NCBI GenBank assembly: GCA_028278555.1
Contig: JANQEA010000008.1
Location: forward strand, 1 to 64,000
Reading direction: 5' to 3'
DNA from: Candidatus Bipolaricaulota bacterium
Lineage (GTDB): Bacteria > Bipolaricaulota > Bipolaricaulia > UBA7950 > UBA9294
Length of the DNA: 64,000 nucleotides
The number at the start of each line of letters is the position of its first letter. Within the stretch, counting starts at the first letter, position 1. Shown in pieces: positions 49,077 through 57,175 of the stretch. A program made the position numbers and the translations under genes. The notes beneath the pieces are model-generated. The model was given only the letters and a program-made list of their open reading frames with translations. It was not told where the DNA came from and ran no database searches.

Positions 49077-49793
49077 CTAGTCTATCGTAACGATATCCGG
49101 GAGCTTCTTGGCCTGATCGACCCAGTACTTGGTCTCGACGTGCGTCGGCGCTCGTCGGCCGTGGGCCGATGCGACGTCGGTCAAATGGGCGAGCAGCTCC
49201 TGCGGATCCCAGCCACGAAGTTCGGCGATGGTCCGGATGCCCCCTTCGAGGAGGAAGCGGCCGCGCGCACCCTTGATGTCGGTGATCCGCGAGAGGTCAG
49301 CGAAGAAGGCGAGATCGTCGATGTCGGCCTGTGGAACGGCGCACTCCAGCGCCAGCTTCTTTCGATCTTCCGGGCTCGCGACACGCGGGAGGAGTTGCTT
49401 GGTCGTCTTGATCCCGCGAGCGCGCAGGGCTTCGAGCGCTTCCGCCGATGCGTCGGCGAGCACGTCGAGCTTCGGCGCGGATCGCCGCTTCTTCTCGGGC
49501 GCCATAGCCTTCAATCGAAGGTCTACTGCGTGCTTGTAGAGGGACTTGTTCCCCGAGAAACGATAGTAGTTGTGGAGACTCCAGAGAGCGCCCTTTGCCG
49601 AACCTCCCTCGGATACGTGCTCGGCGACGAAGGCCTCGATCTCCTCGGGCTGCGCCTGATCGATGTCGGTCGATCGTCCGTTCTTCTGCTGGAACGCCGA
49701 GAACTCAGTGGCGGTCTCCATGTGGGCGGCGATCGTGCCGGCCGATCGCCGCTCCTTCTTCAGGAACTTCTCGAACTCTTCGTAGCGGCTCAT
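49077..49793 (-). CDS. Recombinase-type SAM-like domain fused to DUF4332
   Basis: 238 aa. Residues ~1-95 (YEEFEKFLKKERRSAGTIAA ... EEIEAFVAEHV ... SLHNYYRFSGNKSLYKHAVD) look like the core-binding (SAM-like) domain of tyrosine recombinases, but no catalytic Arg-His-Tyr domain follows. The C-terminal ~130 residues are a DUF4332 helix-hairpin-helix region (LEALRARGIKTTKQLLPRVA; LSRITDIKGARGRFLLEGGIRTIAEL). A non-specific DNA-binding role is plausible. Its 3' end is duplicated as a relic beyond the peptidase gene. Confidence 0.7.
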   Translation of the reverse strand: MSRYEEFEKFLKKERRSAGTIAAHMETATEFSAFQQKNGRSTDIDQAQPEEIEAFVAEHVSEGGSAKGALWSLHNYYRFSGNKSLYKHAVDLRLKAMAPEKKRRSAPKLDVLADASAEALEALRARGIKTTKQLLPRVASPEDRKKLALECAVPQADIDDLAFFADLSRITDIKGARGRFLLEGGIRTIAELRGWDPQELLAHLTDVASAHGRRAPTHVETKYWVDQAKKLPDIVTID

Positions 49794-49861
49794 CGTGCCC
49801 CAGTCTAGGGCATCACCGTTTCACTGTCGTCTCGGTGCCCCAACTTCTGCGTTTGATGCAC

Positions 49862-51112
49862 TCAGATCTGGCGAGTCGCCCAGGAGGACCGCAATTGCTC
49901 CAGCCTGCCTTCGAGGGATCGGACGATCGGCAGCGCGGCCAGGACCCCGGTGAAGAGGAGGAGGCCACTCGTGATCTGGAGGATCGGGCGAATGCCAACT
50001 CGACCGACCAGGAACGCGCCGAGGACGACGCCAATCGGATAGAGGACGTACGAGAACGACGCGCTGAGCGACAGGATCCGCCCCTGGATCTCGTGCGGGA
50101 CGTTCGCCTGCAGCAACGGCGTCAGCGGGGCATTGACGTAGGTATTCATCAGCCCGGCCAGGCACATCCCGGCGACGGCGAAGGCGATCGTCTCCGGAGG
50201 AGAGAAGGCGAGAAGAATCCACCCGACGCTCTGCCCCGACGCGGCGACGAAGATGGTCGTCGTCTTCCGCCGGAAACCGGCGAAGAGGACGAACAGCAGG
50301 CCGCCTACGATGTAGCCGATGCCGTTCCCCGATTGGATCGCGGCTAGGTGGTACGCGCCGCCTTGGAAGTAGTCGGTGATGTAGAGCGGAAGATACGGAT
50401 AGGAGAGTGCTCCGAGTGCGTTCGCCAGCGCGAACCACCCGAACAACACAAGAAGTCCGGGCGCCGCGCGCACGTAGCGGAACGTCTCGCGCATGTTGGT
50501 CCAGAACCGCACACTCCGTACTCGATCGGTTTGCTCGGGCTGAGGAATTGCGAGGAAAAGCACCGGCGCGATGGCGAAGGCTGCGGTGAAGACATCGATC
50601 AGCATCACGCCGTGCAGCGGGAGCAGCGTGATCGCGAGCGCCCCGAGCATCGGCCCGACCAGCTTCAGGCCGCCGTCGATCGTGTGGTTCAATCCAGCGA
50701 GGCGCGTGAGTTGCGTCTCCGGCACGAGGAGCGACGTCGATGCCTTCATTGCAGGGACGTGGAATGCCTCTCCGACCGAACGGACGATCGCGACGACGTA
50801 GACGTGCCAGATCTCCATCGCTCCCGTCCAGAACATCCAGGCCAACCAGAGGGAGACGAGTGCGATGGCGGCATCGGCGCCGACCAGGATCCACTTCCGA
50901 CTCCAGCGATCGACCAACACCCCAGCGATGGGACGGAGGAGGATCATCGGGATGAACGTGGCGAGTGTCGCGGAAGCCAACACCTGAGCGGAGCCGGTGG
51001 TCTTCGTCAACCACCAGATCAGACCGAACGAAGCCAAGCTCGAACCGACCAATGACAACGTCTGCCCTGTCCAGATCGGTGCGAATCGTTTGAGCCATGT
51101 TTGGTCGTTCAT
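49862..51112 (-). CDS. MFS exporter of the DHA3 (drug/macrolide-efflux-like) type, copy 1
   Basis: 416 aa from ATG 51112, with AGGAGG 11 bases upstream; the ATG at 51139 would put that site inside the gene. Twelve hydrophobic helices; start WLKRFAPIWTGQTLSLVGSSL, the loop PIAGVLVDRWSRK between helices 2 and 3 (motif A), and AFHVPAMKASTSLLVP. It shares the full plan with the exporter at 59969-61219. DHA3 proteins export macrolides and other hydrophobic compounds; the substrate here is unknown. A conserved operator lies 75 bp upstream. Confidence 0.85.
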   Translation of the reverse strand: MNDQTWLKRFAPIWTGQTLSLVGSSLASFGLIWWLTKTTGSAQVLASATLATFIPMILLRPIAGVLVDRWSRKWILVGADAAIALVSLWLAWMFWTGAMEIWHVYVVAIVRSVGEAFHVPAMKASTSLLVPETQLTRLAGLNHTIDGGLKLVGPMLGALAITLLPLHGVMLIDVFTAAFAIAPVLFLAIPQPEQTDRVRSVRFWTNMRETFRYVRAAPGLLVLFGWFALANALGALSYPYLPLYITDYFQGGAYHLAAIQSGNGIGYIVGGLLFVLFAGFRRKTTTIFVAASGQSVGWILLAFSPPETIAFAVAGMCLAGLMNTYVNAPLTPLLQANVPHEIQGRILSLSASFSYVLYPIGVVLGAFLVGRVGIRPILQITSGLLLFTGVLAALPIVRSLEGRLEQLRSSWATRQI

Positions 51113-51182
51113 GTCCGCTGTTTCCTCCTGTTGGGCCACCTTCTGCGGTCGGTCGGGCTGACCGGTCGAGTCGATCGCTGTT

Positions 51183-51196
51183 CGTCAGGTACGACG
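51183..51196. promoter_or_regulatory. Putative operator shared by the two MFS exporters (copy 1 site)
   Basis: CGTCA-ggta-CGACG within the block GCTGTTCGTCA(A/G)GTA(T/C)GACGT that also stands before the second exporter, in both cases ~75 bp from the start codon. One arm base differs from a perfect repeat here. CGAAGTGTTGGCGG follows in both. Confidence 0.5.
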
Positions 51197-51250
51197 TCAC
51201 CAGGGGGCGAAGTGTTGGCGGAAGAGGGCAATCCAAGGTGTGATGCTTGA

Positions 51251-51285
51251 AAGGTGTCGGAGTGATGGGTAGATTCCGACACCTT
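51251..51285. repeat. Perfect inverted repeat between divergent genes
   Basis: AAGGTGTCGGA (51251-51261) and TCCGACACCTT (51275-51285) with a 13-nt loop, between the MFS exporter and serine hydrolase genes. An operator or a transcript hairpin of the hydrolase leader. Confidence 0.55.
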
Positions 51286-51311
51286 GCCATCTCACTCCCA
51301 GGAGGATCCTG

Positions 51312-52736
51312 ATGAAGCTTCTTCTTTGGTTCGGTCTGACTCTCTTTCTTCTCTGCTCGGTCTACGCGTTGGCAGAAGCGCCACCGAGTTGCGAAGCGTC
51401 AGGCTCTCCACTGGATGCGGAAGTCGAGACCTTTCCCGCGGAGGCATGGGTGTGGGCGGAGACGCCGGAGGCGCTCGGGTGGTCGTCGGAGAAATTGGCG
51501 ATGGCGAGGGCCTACGCGGATCGAATCGGCTCGGCCGCTGTCATGATCGTCGACGGAGGCGTTGTCGTCGACGCGTGGGGCGACACCACGCGGAACTACC
51601 TCTGCCACTCGATGCGGAAGAGCCTCTTCAGTGCGCTGTTCGGGCTCTACGTCGCCGAAGGCGTGATCGACTTGTCGCAGACGCTCGGGCAGCTCGGCAT
51701 CGGCGACGTCACTCCGCTCACGGAGACGGAGAAGCAGGCGACGGTTGCCGATCTGCTCAAGGCTCGCTCCGGTGTCTACATCCCGGCGGCCGGCGAATCG
51801 CAGTCGATGATCGATGCGCGTCCAGAGCGCGGGAGCCACGAGCCAGGAACCTTCTGGTACTACAACAACTGGGACTTCAACGCGCTGGGGACGATCTTCA
51901 CCTGGAAGATGGGCGGGGAGAGCATCTTCGAAGCGTTCCAGGAACGGATCGCCGATCCGATCGGGATGGAGGACTTCCGCCCCGAGGAACTCGAGTACGT
52001 CTACGAGCCGTACTCCGCGCATCCCTACTACGGCTTCACCATGTCGGCGCGAGACCTGGCTCGCTTCGGGCTTCTGTTTCTCCGTGGAGGGCGGTGGGAA
52101 GGAGAAGAAGTCATCCCTTCCGACTGGGTCGAAGAGAGCACAACGTCCTACTCGGAGACTGGACCGAATGGCGGCTACGGCTACATGTGGTGGACCGGCC
52201 GGGATGGCGGCCTCTTTCCGAACGTCACCGTCGGCGGACACAGCTACTATGCGTCGGGTTACAGGGGCCATCGCGTCGTCGTCTTGCCGTACCGAGACCT
52301 TGTCGTCGTGCATCGTGTCGATACGTTCCAGCCGGAGGGCGAAGTCTCCGAGGAACAGTTCGGCGTCCTGCTCTGGCTGATCCTGGATGCGGCTGGGGAG
52401 ACGGAGATCGGCGACCCGGTGCTGATCGACCGGGCGACCGGCGTGCGGCTTGGCGGAGAGGAGCTCCGCGCGATGATGCCTGGGCGCACCCTTCAGTGGA
52501 TGAACGACGGCGTGGAGATCTCGATGCTCAGCGATCCGAGCGGCGAACTCGTGATCTCCGTAGACGGTGTGCCGGTCATCACCGGAACCTGGTCGATCGA
52601 GGACGCCGTGTACTGCGTCGACTTGCCGGGGACCGATCTCGGAGGTTGCTACCACGCAGTGCTGAACGGCGATGAGATCGGTTTCTACGAGCTCGATGGG
52701 TTCCTCTCGAAGCGGTTCACCCTCGCCTCGGAGTAG
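51312..52736 (+). CDS. Exported serine hydrolase of the beta-lactamase/penicillin-binding family (class C-like)
   Basis: 474 aa. Signal peptide KLLLWFGLTLFLLCSVYALA. Catalytic SxxK is Ser100-Met-Arg-Lys103 (HSMRKSLFS), the tyrosine motif is in FWYYNNWDFN (~178-186), and HSYYASGYRGHRVVV supplies the third-motif region. The C-terminal ~110 residues (GRTLQWMNDGVEISMLS ... YELDGFLSKRFTLASE) form a lipocalin-like tail. Relatives act as D-Ala peptidases, esterases or amidases in the periplasm; beta-lactam resistance is not implied. CCAGGAGGA precedes the ATG. Confidence 0.85.
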   Translation: MKLLLWFGLTLFLLCSVYALAEAPPSCEASGSPLDAEVETFPAEAWVWAETPEALGWSSEKLAMARAYADRIGSAAVMIVDGGVVVDAWGDTTRNYLCHSMRKSLFSALFGLYVAEGVIDLSQTLGQLGIGDVTPLTETEKQATVADLLKARSGVYIPAAGESQSMIDARPERGSHEPGTFWYYNNWDFNALGTIFTWKMGGESIFEAFQERIADPIGMEDFRPEELEYVYEPYSAHPYYGFTMSARDLARFGLLFLRGGRWEGEEVIPSDWVEESTTSYSETGPNGGYGYMWWTGRDGGLFPNVTVGGHSYYASGYRGHRVVVLPYRDLVVVHRVDTFQPEGEVSEEQFGVLLWLILDAAGETEIGDPVLIDRATGVRLGGEELRAMMPGRTLQWMNDGVEISMLSDPSGELVISVDGVPVITGTWSIEDAVYCVDLPGTDLGGCYHAVLNGDEIGFYELDGFLSKRFTLASE

Positions 52737-52881
52737 GACAGGTCGGAGTCCGGACAGCCGGAGCGGCACCCTCAGGAGGGCTTGCGTCCCCTCGTCCATC
52801 CCCACTCGCTACGGGCATGTGGTATACTCATCACGATTGAAATCGGCAATCTCCTCTAATTACGAAAACGCAGATAGGGTC

Positions 52882-52910
52882 TTGCTTTTCGCCGTTCCTC
52901 TTGCTACAAT
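52882..52910 (+). promoter_or_regulatory. Sigma70-type promoter for the phosphotransferase gene
   Basis: TTGCTT, 17-bp spacer, TACAAT. A second possible -10 box (TATACT) lies near 52823. The 312-bp gap 52737-53048 has no other gene, though an in-frame ATG at 52932 could lengthen the next protein by 39 residues. Confidence 0.6.
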
Positions 52911-53048
52911 CGGCTGGCATTCGGACGTCCGATGACCCAACCAGACCCGCCGCGGGAAGCGTTGTGCCTCTCTCGGCATTGGAGGTGCTGTCATGGTTCA
53001 TTGGACGGTTGCAGAACGAGGTGTCGCGTTGGCGCCGGAGGTGCTTCG

Positions 53049-54044
53049 ATGACTCAGGACCTCTCGGATGCCCGGCGTGAGCACCTGGATCCGTTCCGGG
53101 GCGCCGCAGAGTTCGCTGGTTTGCGCCACGGCTTGGTGAGTCCGCGGATCTTCCATGCGGGCGGATTCGACGACACAAACGTGCTGTTCATTGCCCTGGC
53201 GGCTGCGAGAGCGAGCGAGGAAGCGACGCCGCATCCGGTCCGGGTCTACACGCTGGACGGGACGACGGAGGAGGCGATCCGGTCGGAGCTTTGGTGGCTC
53301 GATCGGCTCCGGGAGGACGTAGGTCTCATGGTGCCGGAGCCGATCTCGCTCCCTTCCGGCGAGCGGCTCTTGCGGATCGAGATCGAAGGCCAGGCGTTCG
53401 TTGCCGTTCGCTTCGGGTGGATCGAAGGGGATCTCCTCGCGGGTCTGCCCGAAGGGGGGCTCGATGAGAAGGAAGCGGCGGAGCTCGGCGAGTTGATGGC
53501 GAGGTTGCATCGGCATTCGCGGAACGTGGCGTTGCCCAATGGGTTCGAACGGCGGCACGACAACTGGCAGACTGCCTTCGGTGAGACGTCGCAGCTGTCG
53601 CGCCGCGGAGGCGAGTGCTTCTCGCCACGTGAACTCGAGCTCTTCGAGACGGCGGGGATGCGGGCGCGCGAGGTTCTCGCGGACCTCGGCGAGGACGCGT
53701 ACGGCCTGATCCACGGCGAGCTGAAGCCGTGGAACGTCCTGATCTCGAGTGAGGGTCTCCACCCGATCGATTTCTGCGAGTGTCGCTTCGGGTACTACGC
53801 GTACGACTTCGTGGGAACGCTCGGCTCGCTCCCGGAGAGACTTCATGAACCCTTTCGAGGCGGATACGGACGGATTCAGGCACTTCCCGCGATCTCCGAA
53901 GCCCTGGAGCAGGCGGTTCGGCTGATGGACGAGATGTACAAGACGAACTGGATCCTCAGTTGGCCGTCGGTCTCCTACCACGCGTGGGGGGAGGCGTCGC
54001 TCCGCGAGCAGGTTCACTCGATCGAACAGTACCTCGCCGGGTAG
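53049..54044 (+). CDS. APH/HSK-type small-molecule kinase with altered catalytic motif
   Basis: 331 aa from ATG 53049 (GGAGGTG upstream); ATG 52932 is an alternative. Aminoglycoside/homoserine-kinase-like fold: SELWWLDRLREDVGLMVPEP, FGWIEGDLL hinge, AAELGELMARLHRHS and the catalytic loop LIHGELKPWNVLI followed by LHPIDFCECRFGYYAYDF. The catalytic Asp of HGDxxxxN is Glu here (HGE), while the Asn and the metal Asp in IDF are kept. Either a substituted kinase or a reduced-activity relative. Substrate unknown. Its stop is 71 bp before the trmO-like gene. Confidence 0.78.
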   Translation: MTQDLSDARREHLDPFRGAAEFAGLRHGLVSPRIFHAGGFDDTNVLFIALAAARASEEATPHPVRVYTLDGTTEEAIRSELWWLDRLREDVGLMVPEPISLPSGERLLRIEIEGQAFVAVRFGWIEGDLLAGLPEGGLDEKEAAELGELMARLHRHSRNVALPNGFERRHDNWQTAFGETSQLSRRGGECFSPRELELFETAGMRAREVLADLGEDAYGLIHGELKPWNVLISSEGLHPIDFCECRFGYYAYDFVGTLGSLPERLHEPFRGGYGRIQALPAISEALEQAVRLMDEMYKTNWILSWPSVSYHAWGEASLREQVHSIEQYLAG

Positions 54045-54115
54045 GCAGCCCGGATTTGTCCCCGACTTGCGCGGAGGATTCCGGAGCGGGATATGATGCC
54101 GGAGAAGAGGGGATC

Positions 54116-54571
54116 ATGAACATCGAACCGATCGGGATTGTCCATACGCCCTTCACCGAGCGTGAGGGGATGCCGAGATCGACCTCTCAAGCGGCTGGGG
54201 TCAAGGGTAGGGTCGAGGTGTTCGCCGAGTACCGGGCCGGCCTGAAGGATCTCGATACCTTCTCCCACGTAGTCCTCTTGTGGCACATCGATCGGAGCAC
54301 CGGCTACGCGCTGGAGGTTGTCCCGCCGAAGCAGACACAGACCCGCGGCGTCTTCGCGAGCCGTGCTCCGAACCGGCCGAATCCGATCGGACTTTCGATC
54401 GTGAAACTTGATCGGATTGCAGATGGAGTCCTCTACGTCGACGGCGTCGATATGCTCGACGGGACCCCGCTGCTCGACATCAAGCCGTACATCCCCGCAT
54501 CGGACAGCATTCCGGATGCTCGCCCCGGATGGCTGGAGCGGAGGCACGCTACGGGGAAGCCTGCGACGTGA
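54116..54571 (+). CDS. trmO: TrmO/TsaA-family tRNA (t6A37) N6-methyltransferase, short form
   Basis: 151 aa from ATG 54116 (GAAGAGGGG upstream; TATGAT at ~54092 may be the -10). Family signatures PIGIVHTPFTEREGMPRS, VLLWHIDRS, RGVFASRAPNRPNPIGLSIV and GVDMLDGTPLLDIKPYIP. TrmO uses S-adenosylmethionine to methylate t6A at tRNA position 37. E. coli TrmO is ~235 aa; this one lacks the C-terminal extension, as many archaeal and bacterial relatives do. Confident family call; the precise reaction is inferred. Confidence 0.87.
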   Translation: MNIEPIGIVHTPFTEREGMPRSTSQAAGVKGRVEVFAEYRAGLKDLDTFSHVVLLWHIDRSTGYALEVVPPKQTQTRGVFASRAPNRPNPIGLSIVKLDRIADGVLYVDGVDMLDGTPLLDIKPYIPASDSIPDARPGWLERRHATGKPAT

Positions 54572-54580
54572 ACGTGAGGA

Positions 54581-54606
54581 GGCGCCGGCTACATTCGGCC
54601 GGCGCC
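54581..54606. terminator. Bidirectional terminator between trmO and the DUF1566 lipoprotein gene
   Basis: GGCGCCGGC (54581-54589) and GCCGGCGCC (54598-54606), 8-nt loop, between convergent genes. Confidence 0.65.
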
Positions 54607-54643
54607 CTACCACATCCTGTGCACTCAGGATTGTCAGCTCGCC

Positions 54644-56149
54644 CTACCGCCTTGGAGGCCTGCCGTTGTCGTCCGTCCCGGGCTGCGGACCCGACCCGTC
54701 CTCCGGCTGCTGTGAATCGCCCTCCTCGGGTCGATCTCCTCCCGGGGGCGGCATCTGTCCGTCCGGCCGCTCGCCATCCTCGGGCTTGCCCTCGTCCGGC
54801 GATCCTTCACCCTCGGGCGGGAATCCCGGGTCGGAGGTGCCGTCCCCTGAAGCGACATCGTCCGTGAACTGAGCACCGCCTCGGACGACGCGAACGAAGT
54901 TGTCGACCCGCTGCACGTCGCCCTGCGGCCCGTTGCCGTAGGCGGCGGGTTCTCCGCTCTTCGGGTCGGATCGTTGACAGCCGGCTCCATGCACGTCGAC
55001 GAATTCGCCGTTCATGTAGCCGAGGCCGCGACCGAACGCAATGTAGACGGCCGCCTGTCCGCCGCGCGTCGAGGCGTGTGTCGTCCCGGTCCAGTAGAAG
55101 CCCCAGTCGAGTTGTCCATCTTCGTTTGTGATACTCGTCACATTGAAGACCGAGTCGATCGCCGCCGAGTTGGTCGTGTCCGGCGAGCGGTCGAAGTCGA
55201 CGATCGACTGCAGCTCCTTCGCGTTCGGCAGATACCAGTCGGAGTAGCCGAGATAGTTGGCGTCGTTCAACTCCTGGACGTAGGCAAGCGCCTCTTCCCA
55301 GTCCATCGCGCCTCCGTTGGAGGCGTTGGCATTTCCTCCGGAACTGCTGATACTGCCCGAGTCATCCTTGGCCCACATGAGTCCGGTCGCGAGGTCGGTG
55401 ATCGTCCCGTCGCCGTTGTCGATGAAGTCGTTCTCGCCGTAGCTCGTGTTCCCGCGGACGTATCGGACGAAGAACGTCTTCTCGCCGCCTTGCGGATCGC
55501 CCAGACCGTATCCCTTGATCCGCCCGTCGGCGAAGTTGACGCCGAACATCTGGTCACCGCCGCTCACATAGAGCGTGGAGGTCGCCCATTGCGAGTCAAT
55601 GATCCGTTCGCCTGCATCTGTGTCGCCGTACTCGAACTCGAAGTAGGCCGTGTCGATGAATGGGATGGCGCCAGCACTCGAATCGACCATCACGTCTTCG
55701 CCGGAGAAGTCGATCAGCGAGTAGAGCTCCTTGATCGACGGCAGCCGCCAGTCGGTGTAGCCGGCGAACTCGAAGTCGCCTGCCGAAGCGGCCGCCTCGG
55801 CGTAGGTCATCTTCCCGCTGTAGCCCTGCTGCCACATCAGGCCGGTCACAAGATCGGTCACCGTGCCGTCGCCGTTGTCGACGTAGTGCGGCTGGTTCCC
55901 ATCGTATTGGGCATCCTGGCCGAAGAAGGCTTCGCCTTCCGCCGGGGCGGAGACGAGCGAGGCTGTGTCGTCGTAGGTCAGCCTCTGGTTGGTGTCGACG
56001 ATGGCGTACGAGCCGTCGGTGCCGCCGATCGACTGGGTCGAGGCACCGCTGCCGACGTCGAGCAGACCGGTCAGGCTGCATCCCGACAGGATCAGCGCCA
56101 GCCCGATGGCTGGGACCGCCCATTTCAGTCCCTTGGTCATCCGTTTCAT
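54644..56149 (-). CDS. Lipoprotein with two DUF1566 domains and an acidic Pro/Gly-rich tail
   Basis: 501 aa from ATG 56149; the frame to 56287 overlaps the promoter. Lipobox LILSGC (Cys ~24). Two DUF1566/Lcl domains: YTDWRLPSIKELYSLIDFSG and YSDWYLPNAKELQSIVDFDR, with MFGVNFADGRIKGYG and FVDVHGAGCQRSDPKSGEP, closely like the N-terminal half of the 972-aa propeller protein. The last ~65 residues are a low-complexity Asp/Glu/Pro/Gly tail (GSPDEGKPEDGERPDGQMPP). DUF1566 domains occur in surface proteins of unknown ligand. The TTCAT promoter links it to the same regulon. Confidence 0.83.
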   Translation of the reverse strand: MKRMTKGLKWAVPAIGLALILSGCSLTGLLDVGSGASTQSIGGTDGSYAIVDTNQRLTYDDTASLVSAPAEGEAFFGQDAQYDGNQPHYVDNGDGTVTDLVTGLMWQQGYSGKMTYAEAAASAGDFEFAGYTDWRLPSIKELYSLIDFSGEDVMVDSSAGAIPFIDTAYFEFEYGDTDAGERIIDSQWATSTLYVSGGDQMFGVNFADGRIKGYGLGDPQGGEKTFFVRYVRGNTSYGENDFIDNGDGTITDLATGLMWAKDDSGSISSSGGNANASNGGAMDWEEALAYVQELNDANYLGYSDWYLPNAKELQSIVDFDRSPDTTNSAAIDSVFNVTSITNEDGQLDWGFYWTGTTHASTRGGQAAVYIAFGRGLGYMNGEFVDVHGAGCQRSDPKSGEPAAYGNGPQGDVQRVDNFVRVVRGGAQFTDDVASGDGTSDPGFPPEGEGSPDEGKPEDGERPDGQMPPPGGDRPEEGDSQQPEDGSGPQPGTDDNGRPPRR

Positions 56150-56188
56150 CAGATTCACCCCTCTGCGCGAAGCGCGTTGGATGAGGGA

Positions 56189-56220
56189 AGGGTAGAAACG
56201 GCACATGAACGGCAGGTGAA
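56189..56220 (-). promoter_or_regulatory. TTCAT direct repeats and -10 box of the 501-aa DUF1566 lipoprotein
   Basis: On the minus strand TTCAC at 56220-56216 and TTCAT at 56209-56205 (11-bp period), ten bases, then TACCCT at 56194-56189. No hairpin array here; the methyltransferase stop is at 56247. Confidence 0.6.
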
Positions 56221-56246
56221 AGTGGGGCGGTCTTCCGAGCGTCTGA

Positions 56247-57017
56247 CTACTGCTCGAACTCGACGATGAGTTCCTTCCCCCGACCATAGGGCTCGCCGGC
56301 GTATCCGCCCCACGAGCCGGTGATGGTGAATCCGGCGGAGCGGATCAGATCGAGAAACTCATCCGGATAGAAGCAGCGCATCGGGATCGGCAGGGCGACC
56401 TCCTCCAGCAGGTTATCCCCTCGCCATCGGCGGTAGATCAGCTCCGGATAGAGGACGAGCGGATCCTCGACGAGGCGGCGTCGGACGTCATGGCATGTCA
56501 TCCGCTCTCCCTCTTGCTCGATCTCCCATGCGAGATTCTCCTCGTCGGTCCCCCAGACCTTGAGCAGCTCTTCCCGAGGTCGATTCGGCAGAAACACATT
56601 CAGGATGCAGCGGCCTGTAGGGGTGAGGTGTTCCTGAATGCAGCGGAAGAGACCGGCGAGCTGCGCGTCGGTCTCGAGGTTCTGGATCACTCGAAACGGC
56701 GCGATGATCAGGTCGAATCGCATCCCCAGCTTGTAGTCCGTGATGTCGCCGTGCTCGACAGCGATTCGCTCCGGGCCGAGGCCAGCCTTGGCGATCTTCT
56801 CTCGACACAGGTCGAGCATCGCCTCGGAGAGGTCGAGCCCGTGGAGGTACGCGCATGCCTGGGCGAGCGGAATAGAGACCCTTCCGGTTCCGCAGCCGAG
56901 CTCCAGCACCCTCGCCTCCGGGCTCGGTAAGCGGTCGATGTAGAAGGGGATGTCGTCGAAGACGTTCGGGTTCAGATCGTAGTACCGGGCGGCTTCGGCG
57001 CGCAGATCGATCGGCAT
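56247..57017 (-). CDS. Class I SAM-dependent methyltransferase
   Basis: 256 aa from ATG 57017 (AAAGAGGA upstream); the longer frame to 57197 is not supported. SAM-binding motif I VLELGCGTGRVSIPLA, motif II LDLSEAMLDLCREK, then VEHGDITDY and FDLIIAPFRVIQNL (motif IV region). A Methyltransf_25-type enzyme for a small molecule or lipid; substrate unknown. Only ~30 bp separate its stop from the TTCAT operator of the downstream lipoprotein gene on the same strand. Confidence 0.85.
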   Translation of the reverse strand: MPIDLRAEAARYYDLNPNVFDDIPFYIDRLPSPEARVLELGCGTGRVSIPLAQACAYLHGLDLSEAMLDLCREKIAKAGLGPERIAVEHGDITDYKLGMRFDLIIAPFRVIQNLETDAQLAGLFRCIQEHLTPTGRCILNVFLPNRPREELLKVWGTDEENLAWEIEQEGERMTCHDVRRRLVEDPLVLYPELIYRRWRGDNLLEEVALPIPMRCFYPDEFLDLIRSAGFTITGSWGGYAGEPYGRGKELIVEFEQ

Positions 57018-57175
57018 GGCATCGTCCTCTTTCGGGTGCCGACTATACACGGCGACTCCGGGCCTGTCTCGGCTTGCCGGGTGTCGAACAGGGAAACGCA
57101 CGGTGCCGGAAGGGCCTCGACGCCCGCGCAGACGATGCCATGAGGCAAAGCGGTTGGTACTCCGAATCTCGCAAC

